From Bacteriovoracaceae bacterium (GTDB taxonomy: Bacteria > Bdellovibrionota > UBA1018): a stretch of 8,647 bases of DNA. Each line of letters starts with the position of its first letter. Position 1 is the first letter of the stretch. The stretch is from positions 1 through 8,647 of the forward strand of contig JAHFAB010000061.1 in NCBI GenBank assembly GCA_023250795.1, read 5' to 3'. Position numbers and translations under genes: made by a program. Below are positions 1 through 6,113 of the stretch, piece after piece. Below the pieces are notes generated by a model. It saw nothing but the letters and a program-made list of their open reading frames with translations. It was not told the DNA's origin and did no database searches.

Positions 1-1
1 T

Positions 2-1240
2 GATTTTTATCTCAGTTTTTCAGAAGCACCTCCCAGACTCAAATGGCAAAAAATTGTGGAGAGAGATCCTTTCTTTCTAAAGGTGATGTTTTCATCTTTT
101 TTTGTCACTGTAGTGATGATTATCGCTCTATTGCAGGCTCATGTTTCACCCAACTTAGAGGCAGAACAAGTTCCGGAAAGAATTGCGACGATTTTGTATC
201 AACCTGAAAAATTTGTTCAAAAAGTAAAAGTAGAGGCAGAAGAAACTCAGCCGCAAGAAAAGCCTAAAACGGTAACTCCCAAAAAAGCAGTGACCCCGAA
301 ATCCAAGCCCACTCCGCGTGAAACGGTCAAAGTGGATATCAAACCGACTCCAGTAACAAAGCCGAAACCCATTCCAAAAGAAATGGCAGTGACTAAGAAG
401 CCTCCGCAAAAAGCGGTAGCAAAACCCGCACAGACCAATCAGCCTAAAAAATCTCAGGCAGAAAACAAGGCAAAGGAAGGGCAAGGCGCACGGGCAAAAG
501 GGCCAGAAGGACAGCGTGGTTCACCCAAAGCTGCTCCTGGAAAAACTCACCAAGATAGAGCGAGTAGACCCTCTCCTCAGGGCGGTCAAGGACGCGGGTC
601 AGGAAATAGCCAGGTGAGAGATGAGGGAAATATTGATTTACTCAAAGGAGCAACGAGTAAAATTCAGGACCTTCTCGGAAATAGTGCGGAGCACTTAGGA
701 AAAGGCGGAAGCAAACTCAAAGGCTTTGGAGGATTTGCAACGGAAGGCACCGGTGGCCTTGCACTCTCCGGTGGCGGAAAAGGCGGAGGTGGTGATGCCG
801 CATCATTGGGAGGCTTGAGTGACCAGGGTCGAGGCGGTGGAAGAGTGGGCACAGGCATGGGAGCTGCGGGAAGTGGAAGCGGCATTGTCGGTGGTCAGGC
901 GCGCGTGGCTTTGAGAACGGGCGGTCCCGAGGAACTCGTCGTTATGGGTTCTATCGATAAAGACGCGATTGCCGCAGCCATACTGGCTCATCGAGATGAG
1001 TTTGTTCTTTGTTATGAAAGAGAACTGAACGCGAATCCAAAATTAGCAGGGAGAGTTGGCACGAGCTTTGTCATCGGTCAGAGCGGTCGCGTGACTCAGG
1101 CCGGAATTGCTTCGAGCACTCTCAATAATGCGACCACAGAACGTTGCGTGCTGACTGTGTTAAAGCGGATCCAATTCCCCATTCCAGCTGGTGTGGACGT
1201 CCAGGTGAACTTTCCGTTTAAATACAGTCCTGTGAGATGA
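2..1240 (+). CDS. TonB-like AgmX/PglI C-terminal domain protein, 5' end outside window
   Basis: The reading frame is open from base 2 to the TGA at 1238-1240, so the gene very probably starts upstream. The first possible start inside is GTG at 56; it has no Shine-Dalgarno sequence and splits a plausible cytoplasmic segment (LKWQKIVERDPFF). Numbering from that GTG: one membrane helix at about 10-27; a Lys/Pro/Gln-rich stretch at about 50-190, as in periplasm-spanning TonB linkers; a Gly-rich region at about 216-282; and a C-terminal domain at about 284-394. That domain has the AgmX/PglI pattern: LCYERELNANPKLAGRV, FVIGQSGRV, then ERCVLTVLKRIQFP. Its Cys319 and Cys364 are likely disulfide partners. 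Family knowledge: such proteins occur in Myxococcota and Bdellovibrionota, often with TolQ/ExbB-like energisers or gliding/adventurous-motility machinery. The specific role here is unknown. The next gene lies 79 bp downstream, past a large palindrome. Confidence 0.8.
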   Translation, partial: DFYLSFSEAPPRLKWQKIVERDPFFLKVMFSSFFVTVVMIIALLQAHVSPNLEAEQVPERIATILYQPEKFVQKVKVEAEETQPQEKPKTVTPKKAVTPKSKPTPRETVKVDIKPTPVTKPKPIPKEMAVTKKPPQKAVAKPAQTNQPKKSQAENKAKEGQGARAKGPEGQRGSPKAAPGKTHQDRASRPSPQGGQGRGSGNSQVRDEGNIDLLKGATSKIQDLLGNSAEHLGKGGSKLKGFGGFATEGTGGLALSGGGKGGGGDAASLGGLSDQGRGGGRVGTGMGAAGSGSGIVGGQARVALRTGGPEELVVMGSIDKDAIAAAILAHRDEFVLCYERELNANPKLAGRVGTSFVIGQSGRVTQAGIASSTLNNATTERCVLTVLKRIQFPIPAGVDVQVNFPFKYSPVR

Positions 1241-1264
1241 ACTTTCGTGGCATTTTAAATCTAG

Positions 1265-1304
1265 CCCTTCCTCTGAAAAAGTCATGACTTTTTCAGAGGA
1301 AGGG
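1265..1304. repeat. 40-bp perfect palindrome between the AgmX-type gene and ATPase gene 1
   Basis: The left arm, CCCTTCCTCTGAAAAAGTCA, is followed directly by its exact reverse complement, with no mismatch and no spacer (centre between 1284 and 1285). It begins 24 bp after the stop of the upstream gene and ends 3 bp before the -10 box of the next gene. It could act as a terminator hairpin for the AgmX-type gene, but no U-tract follows (next bases GTGATATAAA). Because it covers the -35 region of the ATPase promoter, an operator is equally plausible. Confidence 0.9.
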
Positions 1305-1313
1305 TGATATAAA
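1305..1313 (+). promoter_or_regulatory. Extended -10 promoter of ATPase gene 1, apparently leaderless
   Basis: TGA followed by TATAAA (1308-1313) forms an extended -10 element. It sits at -12 to -7 relative to the A of the ATG at 1320, so transcription would start at or next to the start codon. No Shine-Dalgarno sequence lies at a normal distance; the GAGGAAGGG at 1296-1304 is 15 bases from the ATG and inside the palindrome. The best -35 match at a suitable spacing is ATGACT (1284-1289, 18-bp spacer), at the palindrome centre. Confidence 0.5.
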
Positions 1314-1319
1314 TTAGGT

Positions 1320-2540
1320 ATGGATCGAAAGACTATAAAGGCCTTATTAAAAGACCATCCTCAGGAAAAAATGTTGTTTTTGGCTGGTCCCAGGCAGGTT
1401 GGAAAAACGACATTTTCAAAAAAATCATTAGAATCTTATGATAATAACGGGATCTATCTCAATTGGGATATTTTAAAAGATCGAAAAAATATAAGAAAAG
1501 GAGATGACTTTTTCCAGCCCCTGTTACGTGAAGGGGCGCTGCCACGCATTATTTTAGACGAAATTCATAAAATGAGTCGCTTTAAAGGGTGGCTAAAGGG
1601 ATTTTATGATCAGTACCGTGATGATTTTAATATATGGGTAACGGGCAGTGGTCGCCTCGATCTTTATCAAAAAGGGGGAGATAGTCTTCTTGGGAGGTAT
1701 TTTTTATACAGAATGCATCCATTGAGTGTAGGTGAGTTTGAAAATCCAATAAATAATGAGCAGAAATGGCTTCCTGAAAATTGTTGGAAAAATTTTTTAG
1801 ATGGTAAATTTTCTGAGCGTGAAAATTTTAATGCTCTTTATAAATTCGGTGGATTTCCTGAGCCATTTTTACGACAGGAAGAATCTTTTTTAATCCGATG
1901 GCAAAATACGAGAAAAAATAGAATTTTAAAAGAAGATATTAGAGATTTGACTCGAATTCAGGAAGTAGATCGGGTTGAGCACTTGGTTGAGTTACTCAAT
2001 CCAAGGGTTGCTTCGCCTTTATCCCTGAATTCCTTAAAAGATGATTTAGAGGTTGCTTTTGAAACAGTAAAAAACTGGGTAAAAACATTAGAACGGCTTT
2101 ATTATATCTGGGGTATTTCTCCATTTAGTACAAAAATACAACGTGGCTTGAGAAAAGAAAGAAAAATTTATTTTTGGGATTGGTCTGAGATTATTGAGGA
2201 ATCTAAAAAATTTGAAAATTTTGTGCTCAGTCATTTTAACAAATCAGTTCATTTTTGGAATGACTCCGGTGCAGGAAGATTTTCTCTGCATTACATCCGA
2301 GATAAAGAAAAAAATGAAGCAGATGTTCTGATTGCAAAAGATAGAATCCCTTGGTTGATTGCAGAAGTAAAAATGAGTGACACACAGGTATCTGGAAATT
2401 TAGTAAAATTTATGAAGCAAACACAGTGTAAAAAAGCTCTTCAAATTGTTTTTACACCTGGAATACACAAGAAAGTAAAAATCGATGGTTTTGAAATACA
2501 CGTTGTTTCAGCGGATCGGGTTTTTAAGTATTTTTCATAG
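1320..2540 (+). CDS. AAA_14/DUF4143 family ATPase (ATPase 1)
   Basis: This 406-aa protein has the standard layout of the AAA_14 plus DUF4143 group. The Walker A motif is GPRQVGKT (23-30). The Walker B motif is RIILDEIHK with D80/E81. A sensor-like VTGSGRLDL lies at 107-115 and SLLGRY at 122-127, whose Arg126 may act as an arginine finger. A helical, winged-helix-like middle follows, then a C-terminal PD-(D/E)XK-like core, EADVLIA (E333, D335) and AEVK (E349, K351). Family knowledge: these proteins are widespread, often multi-copy and laterally spread in bacteria and archaea, and their function is not established. Whether the nuclease-like residues are active is unknown. The gene is much more A+T-rich than the pur genes; for example, bases 2161-2220 are about 23% G+C. 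ATG 1320 is chosen because the next Met (18) would leave almost nothing before Walker A. A second family member follows 91 bp downstream. Confidence 0.88.
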   Translation: MDRKTIKALLKDHPQEKMLFLAGPRQVGKTTFSKKSLESYDNNGIYLNWDILKDRKNIRKGDDFFQPLLREGALPRIILDEIHKMSRFKGWLKGFYDQYRDDFNIWVTGSGRLDLYQKGGDSLLGRYFLYRMHPLSVGEFENPINNEQKWLPENCWKNFLDGKFSERENFNALYKFGGFPEPFLRQEESFLIRWQNTRKNRILKEDIRDLTRIQEVDRVEHLVELLNPRVASPLSLNSLKDDLEVAFETVKNWVKTLERLYYIWGISPFSTKIQRGLRKERKIYFWDWSEIIEESKKFENFVLSHFNKSVHFWNDSGAGRFSLHYIRDKEKNEADVLIAKDRIPWLIAEVKMSDTQVSGNLVKFMKQTQCKKALQIVFTPGIHKKVKIDGFEIHVVSADRVFKYFS

Positions 2541-2582
2541 TATTGCAATGCGTTACATTATGTCGTGTGATAGCTCCTTTAA

Positions 2583-2609
2583 TAGTCAAAATGCCTGGCA
2601 TTTTGACTA
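2583..2609. repeat. 27-bp perfect inverted repeat upstream of ATPase gene 2
   Basis: The 13-bp arms TAGTCAAAATGCC and GGCATTTTGACTA flank a single T at 2596. The repeat lies 42 bp after the stop of ATPase 1 and 10 bp before the TATAAT box of ATPase 2. It has no following T-run, which argues against a classic intrinsic terminator. The sequence differs from the palindrome at 1265-1304, but its centre is the same distance from the next ATG (36 versus 35.5 bp). Confidence 0.85.
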
Positions 2610-2619
2610 GATCTGTGGT

Positions 2620-2625
2620 TATAAT
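2620..2625 (+). promoter_or_regulatory. TATAAT -10 box of ATPase gene 2, apparently leaderless
   Basis: A perfect TATAAT lies exactly 12 to 7 bases before the ATG at 2632, the same spacing as at ATPase gene 1. There is no Shine-Dalgarno sequence between it and the ATG (CAGAAT). No convincing -35 lies at 16-18 bp, where the right arm of the inverted repeat falls. TTGACT at 2603-2608 is only 11 bp away, too close to be the -35. Confidence 0.5.
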
Positions 2626-2631
2626 CAGAAT

Positions 2632-3948
2632 ATGGAGCTAACTATTGAAAATTCTTGGTGGAATGAGGGGGGGCTTTGGCAGGACTCTGACCTAAATAGG
2701 GTGAAAAACTCACCTTTAAGCTACCGTCCAATTGTTTTTTCTCCGGAAGAATGTCAGGAAGCATCTATCTATACATTGAGAGGACCCAGGAGGGTTGGAA
2801 AAACGATCTCACTAAAGCTTTTGATCTCAGAATTAATTGAAAAAAAAGGTTGGGAACCAAAATCTATTGTTTGGACTTCGCTAGACACAATTCGAAATTT
2901 AGAACAAATGGAATCACATTTACTGAAAATTGTTCAATATCAACCCAAACTTTTGGTGATCGACGAAGTCACAGCTGTGGTTGGTTGGCAAAGAGTAATA
3001 AAAAAACTTAGAGATTCAGGAATTTTTTTACAAACATGTATGATTTTAACAGGAAGTTCTGCTTATGATTTGAAAGCAGGAGCAGAGAGAATGGCTGGTC
3101 GAAGAGGTGTTGCTCAAAATCCAGACCGAATTTTACTTCCCATGACTTTTGAAATTTTCTGTAAGCAATGCCAAAATTTACCACTTCTACAGAGTGAGTT
3201 CATGAAGATGTATCTGAAAGTGGGTGGGTTTCCATTTCGTGTGGAGTCATTTATAAAAAAACAGAGTACTTGGACTGACTTTGAAGATTATCAGGTTTTT
3301 GATGATGTGTTATTTTATGAATTTACAAGAAGAAAGCTGGATCGAAATATTGCGTTAGAGGTAGTCGGTAGGCTTTCCTCTGTTTTGACTACTTCAGTAA
3401 GCTACGAAGGTTTTATTAAACCTCTATCGATAGCCAAGGATACTGCCAGAAAATATTTGGATGCTCTTGGGGATTCGTTTTTATTAGCTACCTTTTCTTC
3501 TTTTGACACAGGTCGAGGACGGGTAGCGCCTAAAAAAGACAGGAAATTTGGGTGGATAGACCCAGCACTGGGTTATTTAGCGGCATGGTTAAGACAAGGT
3601 GAAATTGCTCAAGAACCTGTACGAGCTGAGTGGGTTGTGGGCACAAAACTTCTTAGTTGTTTCGAAGCACGTCTTTGGGAGGGATTGTCATCTCCTAGAA
3701 ATGTTTTTACTTGGAAGAGTTCAAGTGGAAATGAAATAGACTACCTTGTCATTGATAAAAGCAGAAAATTTATTTTGCCCGTAGAAGTAAAATATCAAGG
3801 AAGTATTTCTGATTGGGATTTTCAAGTGATGGAAAGAGCTTTTCATAAAGGTTTTTTGGTAACCTTAGATAAAAATCTAGAGCGGAAAAAAAGTGCAGCT
3901 CTGTCTTTAGATCAGTTTTTGCTGAAAAAATTTATTCCAGAGAATTAA
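2632..3948 (+). CDS. AAA_14/DUF4143-like ATPase with N-terminal NxWW segment (ATPase 2)
   Basis: This 438-aa protein belongs to the subgroup with an N-terminal 'NPWW...D..L' extension before the P-loop, seen here as NSWWNEGGLWQDSDL at 7-21. Walker A is GPRRVGKT (51-58). Walker B is LLVIDEV with D111/E112. Sensor-like LTGSSAYDL spans 139-147, and AGRRG lies at 155-159. VGGFP in the middle matches the equivalent GGFPE of ATPase 1. The C-terminus carries NEIDYLVI (E368, D370) and PVEVK (E385, K387), the PD-(D/E)XK-like core. It is a distant paralogue of the preceding gene, not a recent duplicate: only the motifs align by eye. It is AT-rich like its neighbour. Function is unestablished for the family; target DNA or a partner cannot be read from the sequence. 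ATG 2632 is supported by the -10 box immediately upstream and by the NxWW segment starting at residue 7. Confidence 0.87.
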   Translation: MELTIENSWWNEGGLWQDSDLNRVKNSPLSYRPIVFSPEECQEASIYTLRGPRRVGKTISLKLLISELIEKKGWEPKSIVWTSLDTIRNLEQMESHLLKIVQYQPKLLVIDEVTAVVGWQRVIKKLRDSGIFLQTCMILTGSSAYDLKAGAERMAGRRGVAQNPDRILLPMTFEIFCKQCQNLPLLQSEFMKMYLKVGGFPFRVESFIKKQSTWTDFEDYQVFDDVLFYEFTRRKLDRNIALEVVGRLSSVLTTSVSYEGFIKPLSIAKDTARKYLDALGDSFLLATFSSFDTGRGRVAPKKDRKFGWIDPALGYLAAWLRQGEIAQEPVRAEWVVGTKLLSCFEARLWEGLSSPRNVFTWKSSSGNEIDYLVIDKSRKFILPVEVKYQGSISDWDFQVMERAFHKGFLVTLDKNLERKKSAALSLDQFLLKKFIPEN

Positions 3949-4023
3949 CGAAGAAACCACAGATTACAGAACCCTGGTTTTGTTAGCAAAATAGAAGAAA
4001 ATAGCTTAATGCAAGCCTTCGTC

Positions 4024-4308
4024 CTAAACCAAAACTTCGCTCAGATTAAGGTTTGCAATTTTGCTGTGAGCTTTTTTGTCAAAAGTGATCCATTTTCCCT
4101 TCAGTATTTTAGTTGGGCCGATATAGGCGCTGTCGTACCCACTGAGGCATCAACGATTTAAACCATAGCGTAGCTCGCGGATTACTTTGAGAGAGTTTTC
4201 TTGTGCAAGGACTCCATTTGTGGCAAAAGCTTTCAAAATTTCATCTTTTTTTGCTTTTTCACGCAAACCAATAAAGCGTTCAATGGCTATGTGTATATAC
4301 ATGTCAAC
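4024..4308 (-). pseudogene. Decayed PIN-domain (VapC-type) toxin remnant
   Basis: Read on the minus strand, a 50-codon ORF (ATG 4302, TGA 4152-4150) continues in the same frame after the TGA for 41 more codons to TAG at 4026-4024. The second part, GYDSAYIGPTKILKGKWITFDKK, resembles the end of PIN domains (S-x-YDAxY...l-x-TxDKK), keeping two acidic residues. The first part fits the start: VD-MY-I where PIN proteins have DTNI, then KDEILKAFATNGVLAQENSLKVIREL like the 'ILxxxxxxGVxSxQVLxEFxxVL' region. About 50 central residues expected in a PIN domain are missing at the TGA. I infer a deletion plus point decay. The ORF follows the 74-aa gene by 8 bp, and GAGGG (4312-4308) overlapping that gene's stop codon lies 5 bases before ATG 4302, so a 50-aa peptide may still be made. 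The rest of the gap (3949-4023) holds nothing I can identify. Confidence 0.5.
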
Positions 4309-4310
4309 CC

Positions 4311-4535
4311 TCAGTGATCCATCTCCGACAGTGGATTAATGTAGAGGCGAAAAGATTTATCCCGGTGCCTACGGATGGCAAAAACACCGGTTTCCTTTTC
4401 AGTGACAAGTCTTTGATAAAAGGCTGGATCTAGCTCAGCGACTTGTTCGACGGTCTTTCCCTCGTACTTCCCAAAGTCAATCACCACTTGGTTTTCTTCC
4501 AATATGCCAGTCACCGGGCTCTGCGTTGTGCTCAT
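4311..4535 (-). CDS. Small conserved-looking 'FGKYEGK' protein, 74 aa
   Basis: The 74-aa soluble protein starts at ATG 4535, with a strong GAGGGGG ribosome-binding site 5 bases upstream and a good promoter behind it, so it is very likely expressed. The core VVIDFGKYEGKTVEQVAELDPAFYQRL (17-43) resembles the short 'FGKYKGK...dp.Y..wl' motif of DUF3820-type and ExoX C-terminal segments. The second half is basic (IRRHRDKSFRLYINPLSEMDH), with no signal peptide and no membrane segment. Function is unknown; nucleic-acid or protein binding would be a guess from the motif and charge. It is divergent from purF, with 96 bp between the two starts, and is followed on the same strand by the PIN remnant. 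It does not look like a VapB antitoxin, so the pair is not obviously a toxin-antitoxin module. Confidence 0.75.
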   Translation of the reverse strand: MSTTQSPVTGILEENQVVIDFGKYEGKTVEQVAELDPAFYQRLVTEKETGVFAIRRHRDKSFRLYINPLSEMDH

Positions 4536-4540
4536 AGATT

Positions 4541-4547
4541 CCCCCTC
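4541..4547 (-). promoter_or_regulatory. Ribosome-binding site of the 74-aa gene
   Basis: GAGGGGG on the minus strand lies 5 bases before ATG 4535. It is the strongest Shine-Dalgarno sequence in the window and fixes this start. It contrasts with the apparently leaderless ATPase genes and with purF, which show none. Confidence 0.7.
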
Positions 4548-4557
4548 GAATCCCTAG

Positions 4558-4586
4558 AGTGTAAATCGTCATTCTGTTACTTTCAA
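4558..4586 (-). promoter_or_regulatory. Sigma70-like promoter of the 74-aa gene
   Basis: On the minus strand TTGAAA (4586-4581) and TACACT (4563-4558) are separated by exactly 17 bp. This is a close match to the -35/-10 consensus and would start transcription near 4551, giving a leader of roughly 15 bases containing the GAGGGGG site. Confidence 0.6.
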
Positions 4587-4590
4587 CTGC

Positions 4591-4618
4591 TGTTAAGTTT
4601 TTGTTTCCGTGCTATATC
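4591..4618 (+). promoter_or_regulatory. Possible weak purF promoter
   Basis: TATATC (4613-4618) with TGTTAA (4591-4596) at a 16-bp spacing is the best plus-strand candidate in the 96-bp divergent gap. It would give a leader of only about 7 bases before ATG 4632. No Shine-Dalgarno sequence precedes purF (bases before the ATG: TTTTCTTACTCAT). The match is weak, and I see no recognisable PurR operator or purine-riboswitch fold. Confidence 0.25.
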
Positions 4619-4631
4619 TTTTCTTACTCAT

Positions 4632-6113
4632 ATGTGCGGAATCGTAGGAATCATTGGAAGCCCTGAAGCAGCTCGGGAAGCGTTTCTCGGGCTTACCACG
4701 CTGCAGCATCGCGGTCAGGACGCGGCTGGGATATTGACCTATGATTCCGATGGATTTCATCGGGTAAAGAACCTGGGTTTGGTCGAATCTGTTTTCACAC
4801 GCGACAATATGAGCACCCTGAAAGGCAACACTGCCATTGGTCATGCCCGCTACAGCACGATCGGGCGCGGTGATACGATTGATGTTCAGCCCTTTCTCTT
4901 GAGTTATCCATTTGGCCTCGGGATGGTCCACAATGGAAACATTGTCAATTGCCAGGAACTTTCAGCGGACTTAGTCAAAAACTCTAAACGCCATTTGCTC
5001 ACTCATTCAGATACCGAAATTGTTTTGAATTTGTTTGCCGAATCCCTCCAACACTCCGAGTTTAGTTTTGATTCGATCTGCAAGGCGGTGGGAGAAATTT
5101 TCAAAAAAGTGAACGGAAGTTATAGCATCCTCACTTTGGTTGCAGATCATGGGATGGTCGCTTTCCGGGATCCGTTTGGAATTCGTCCCCTGATTTTAGG
5201 CATTCGCAAAGGACAGAGAAAAGGGGAGACTGACTCCTATATCGTGGCCTCAGAAAGTGTGGCTCTGTCTTTCTTGGGATACACGGTGGTTCGGGATGTG
5301 CAGCCTGGAGAAGTGATTTTTATCGACGGAAAAGGGAAGCTCTTATCAAAAGTCATCCACGCCAGAGAACACCGACCCTGCATGTTCGAGTGGGTTTATT
5401 TTGCCTCTCCAGAGTCAGAGATCGATAGTGTGCCCGTCTATGGTTCTCGAATTAGTTTAGGGAAAAACCTGGCCAAGCTGATTCAGAAACAGATCAAAGA
5501 AGGAAAGATAGATCCAGATATTATCGTGCCAGTTCCAGAGACCTCCAGAATTGCTGCTATCGCGCTCTCTGAAGAGTTAGGAATTCCCTACCGAGAAGTT
5601 CTTATTAAAAATCGTTACATCAAAAGAACTTTTATTTTAGATTCCCAAGAAAAGCGTCAGAGCGCGGTCAAGCTCAAACTTTCTCCAGTCAGATCCGAAA
5701 TCAAAGGTAAGAAAGTTTTGCTTGTAGATGACTCGATTGTGCGCGGGACGACTTCTATGAAAATTATTGAACTCGTGCGGCAAGCTGGAGCTGAGAAAGT
5801 TTATTTCGTTTCGACTTGTCCACCGATTCGATACCCCTGTTTTTATGGGATTGATTTTCCAAGCCACAAAGAGCTAATCGCCTCGAAGAGAACTCTGGAT
5901 GAAATTGAAAAGGAGCTGGGTGCAGATGCTGTGATTTATCAGAGCGTAGCTGGCTTACAGAGCTCTGTTCAACCTCAAAAAGGAAACTGCTCTCCTTGCA
6001 TGGCCTGCCTCGATGGGAAATATCCGACGGATATTTCCGCTGGAAAAAAATTTGGAAAAACGCGGGTGGAAGATCGAATCAAAGCTAATAAAACAAATGT
6101 GAAGAATGCATGA
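4632..6113 (+). CDS. purF: Amidophosphoribosyltransferase (glutamine PRPP amidotransferase)
   Basis: PurF makes 5-phosphoribosylamine from PRPP and glutamine, the first committed step of purine synthesis, in the cytosol. The start is ATG 4632, because MCGIVGIIG is the canonical N-terminus in which Cys2 becomes the catalytic N-terminal nucleophile after Met removal; the open frame further upstream (from 4443) is not coding. The protein is 493 aa. The Ntn glutaminase domain (about 1-245) shows LQHRGQDAAGI, HARYST and HNGNIVN. The phosphoribosyltransferase domain has the PRPP loop VLLVDDSIVRGTTS (362-375). Cys250, Cys396 and the cluster Cys453/456/459 fit the [4Fe-4S] ligands of Bacillus-type PurF; as I recall, the 146-residue spacing of the first two matches the B. 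subtilis enzyme. Unlike that enzyme there is no propeptide before the Cys. The stop overlaps the purC start as ATGA (6110-6113), indicating translational coupling. Confidence 0.96.
   Translation: MCGIVGIIGSPEAAREAFLGLTTLQHRGQDAAGILTYDSDGFHRVKNLGLVESVFTRDNMSTLKGNTAIGHARYSTIGRGDTIDVQPFLLSYPFGLGMVHNGNIVNCQELSADLVKNSKRHLLTHSDTEIVLNLFAESLQHSEFSFDSICKAVGEIFKKVNGSYSILTLVADHGMVAFRDPFGIRPLILGIRKGQRKGETDSYIVASESVALSFLGYTVVRDVQPGEVIFIDGKGKLLSKVIHAREHRPCMFEWVYFASPESEIDSVPVYGSRISLGKNLAKLIQKQIKEGKIDPDIIVPVPETSRIAAIALSEELGIPYREVLIKNRYIKRTFILDSQEKRQSAVKLKLSPVRSEIKGKKVLLVDDSIVRGTTSMKIIELVRQAGAEKVYFVSTCPPIRYPCFYGIDFPSHKELIASKRTLDEIEKELGADAVIYQSVAGLQSSVQPQKGNCSPCMACLDGKYPTDISAGKKFGKTRVEDRIKANKTNVKNA

Noticed and set aside
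155..991. Minus-strand ORFs opposite the AgmX-type gene
   Set aside because: They are low-complexity shadows (Phe/Leu- or Pro-rich) of the Lys/Pro- and Gly-rich coding sequence, with no ribosome-binding sites.
2603..2625. TTGACT as the -35 partner of TATAAT at ATPase gene 2
   Set aside because: The spacer is 11 bp, far too short for sigma70; TTGACT is more simply part of the inverted repeat.
3980..4023. Possible terminator hairpin on the minus strand (GCTT-loop-AAGC followed by T-rich sequence)
   Set aside because: The stem is only 4-5 bp and the T-tract is interrupted; it is not distinguishable from chance.
4147..4152. TGA-TGC in the PIN-like frame as a selenocysteine codon
   Set aside because: No convincing SECIS-like hairpin is seen directly downstream, and the PIN comparison implies about 50 residues are missing at this point, which fits a deletion better than recoding.
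4024..4535. 74-aa gene plus PIN remnant as a VapBC-type toxin-antitoxin pair
   Set aside because: The 74-aa protein shows no AbrB, RHH or Phd-like antitoxin pattern and is intact while the toxin-like part is broken; adjacency alone is not enough.
4443..4631. In-frame 63-codon extension upstream of purF
   Set aside because: MCGIVG at 4632 is the invariant PurF beginning; the extension overlaps the opposite-strand 74-aa gene and both promoters and has no start signal.
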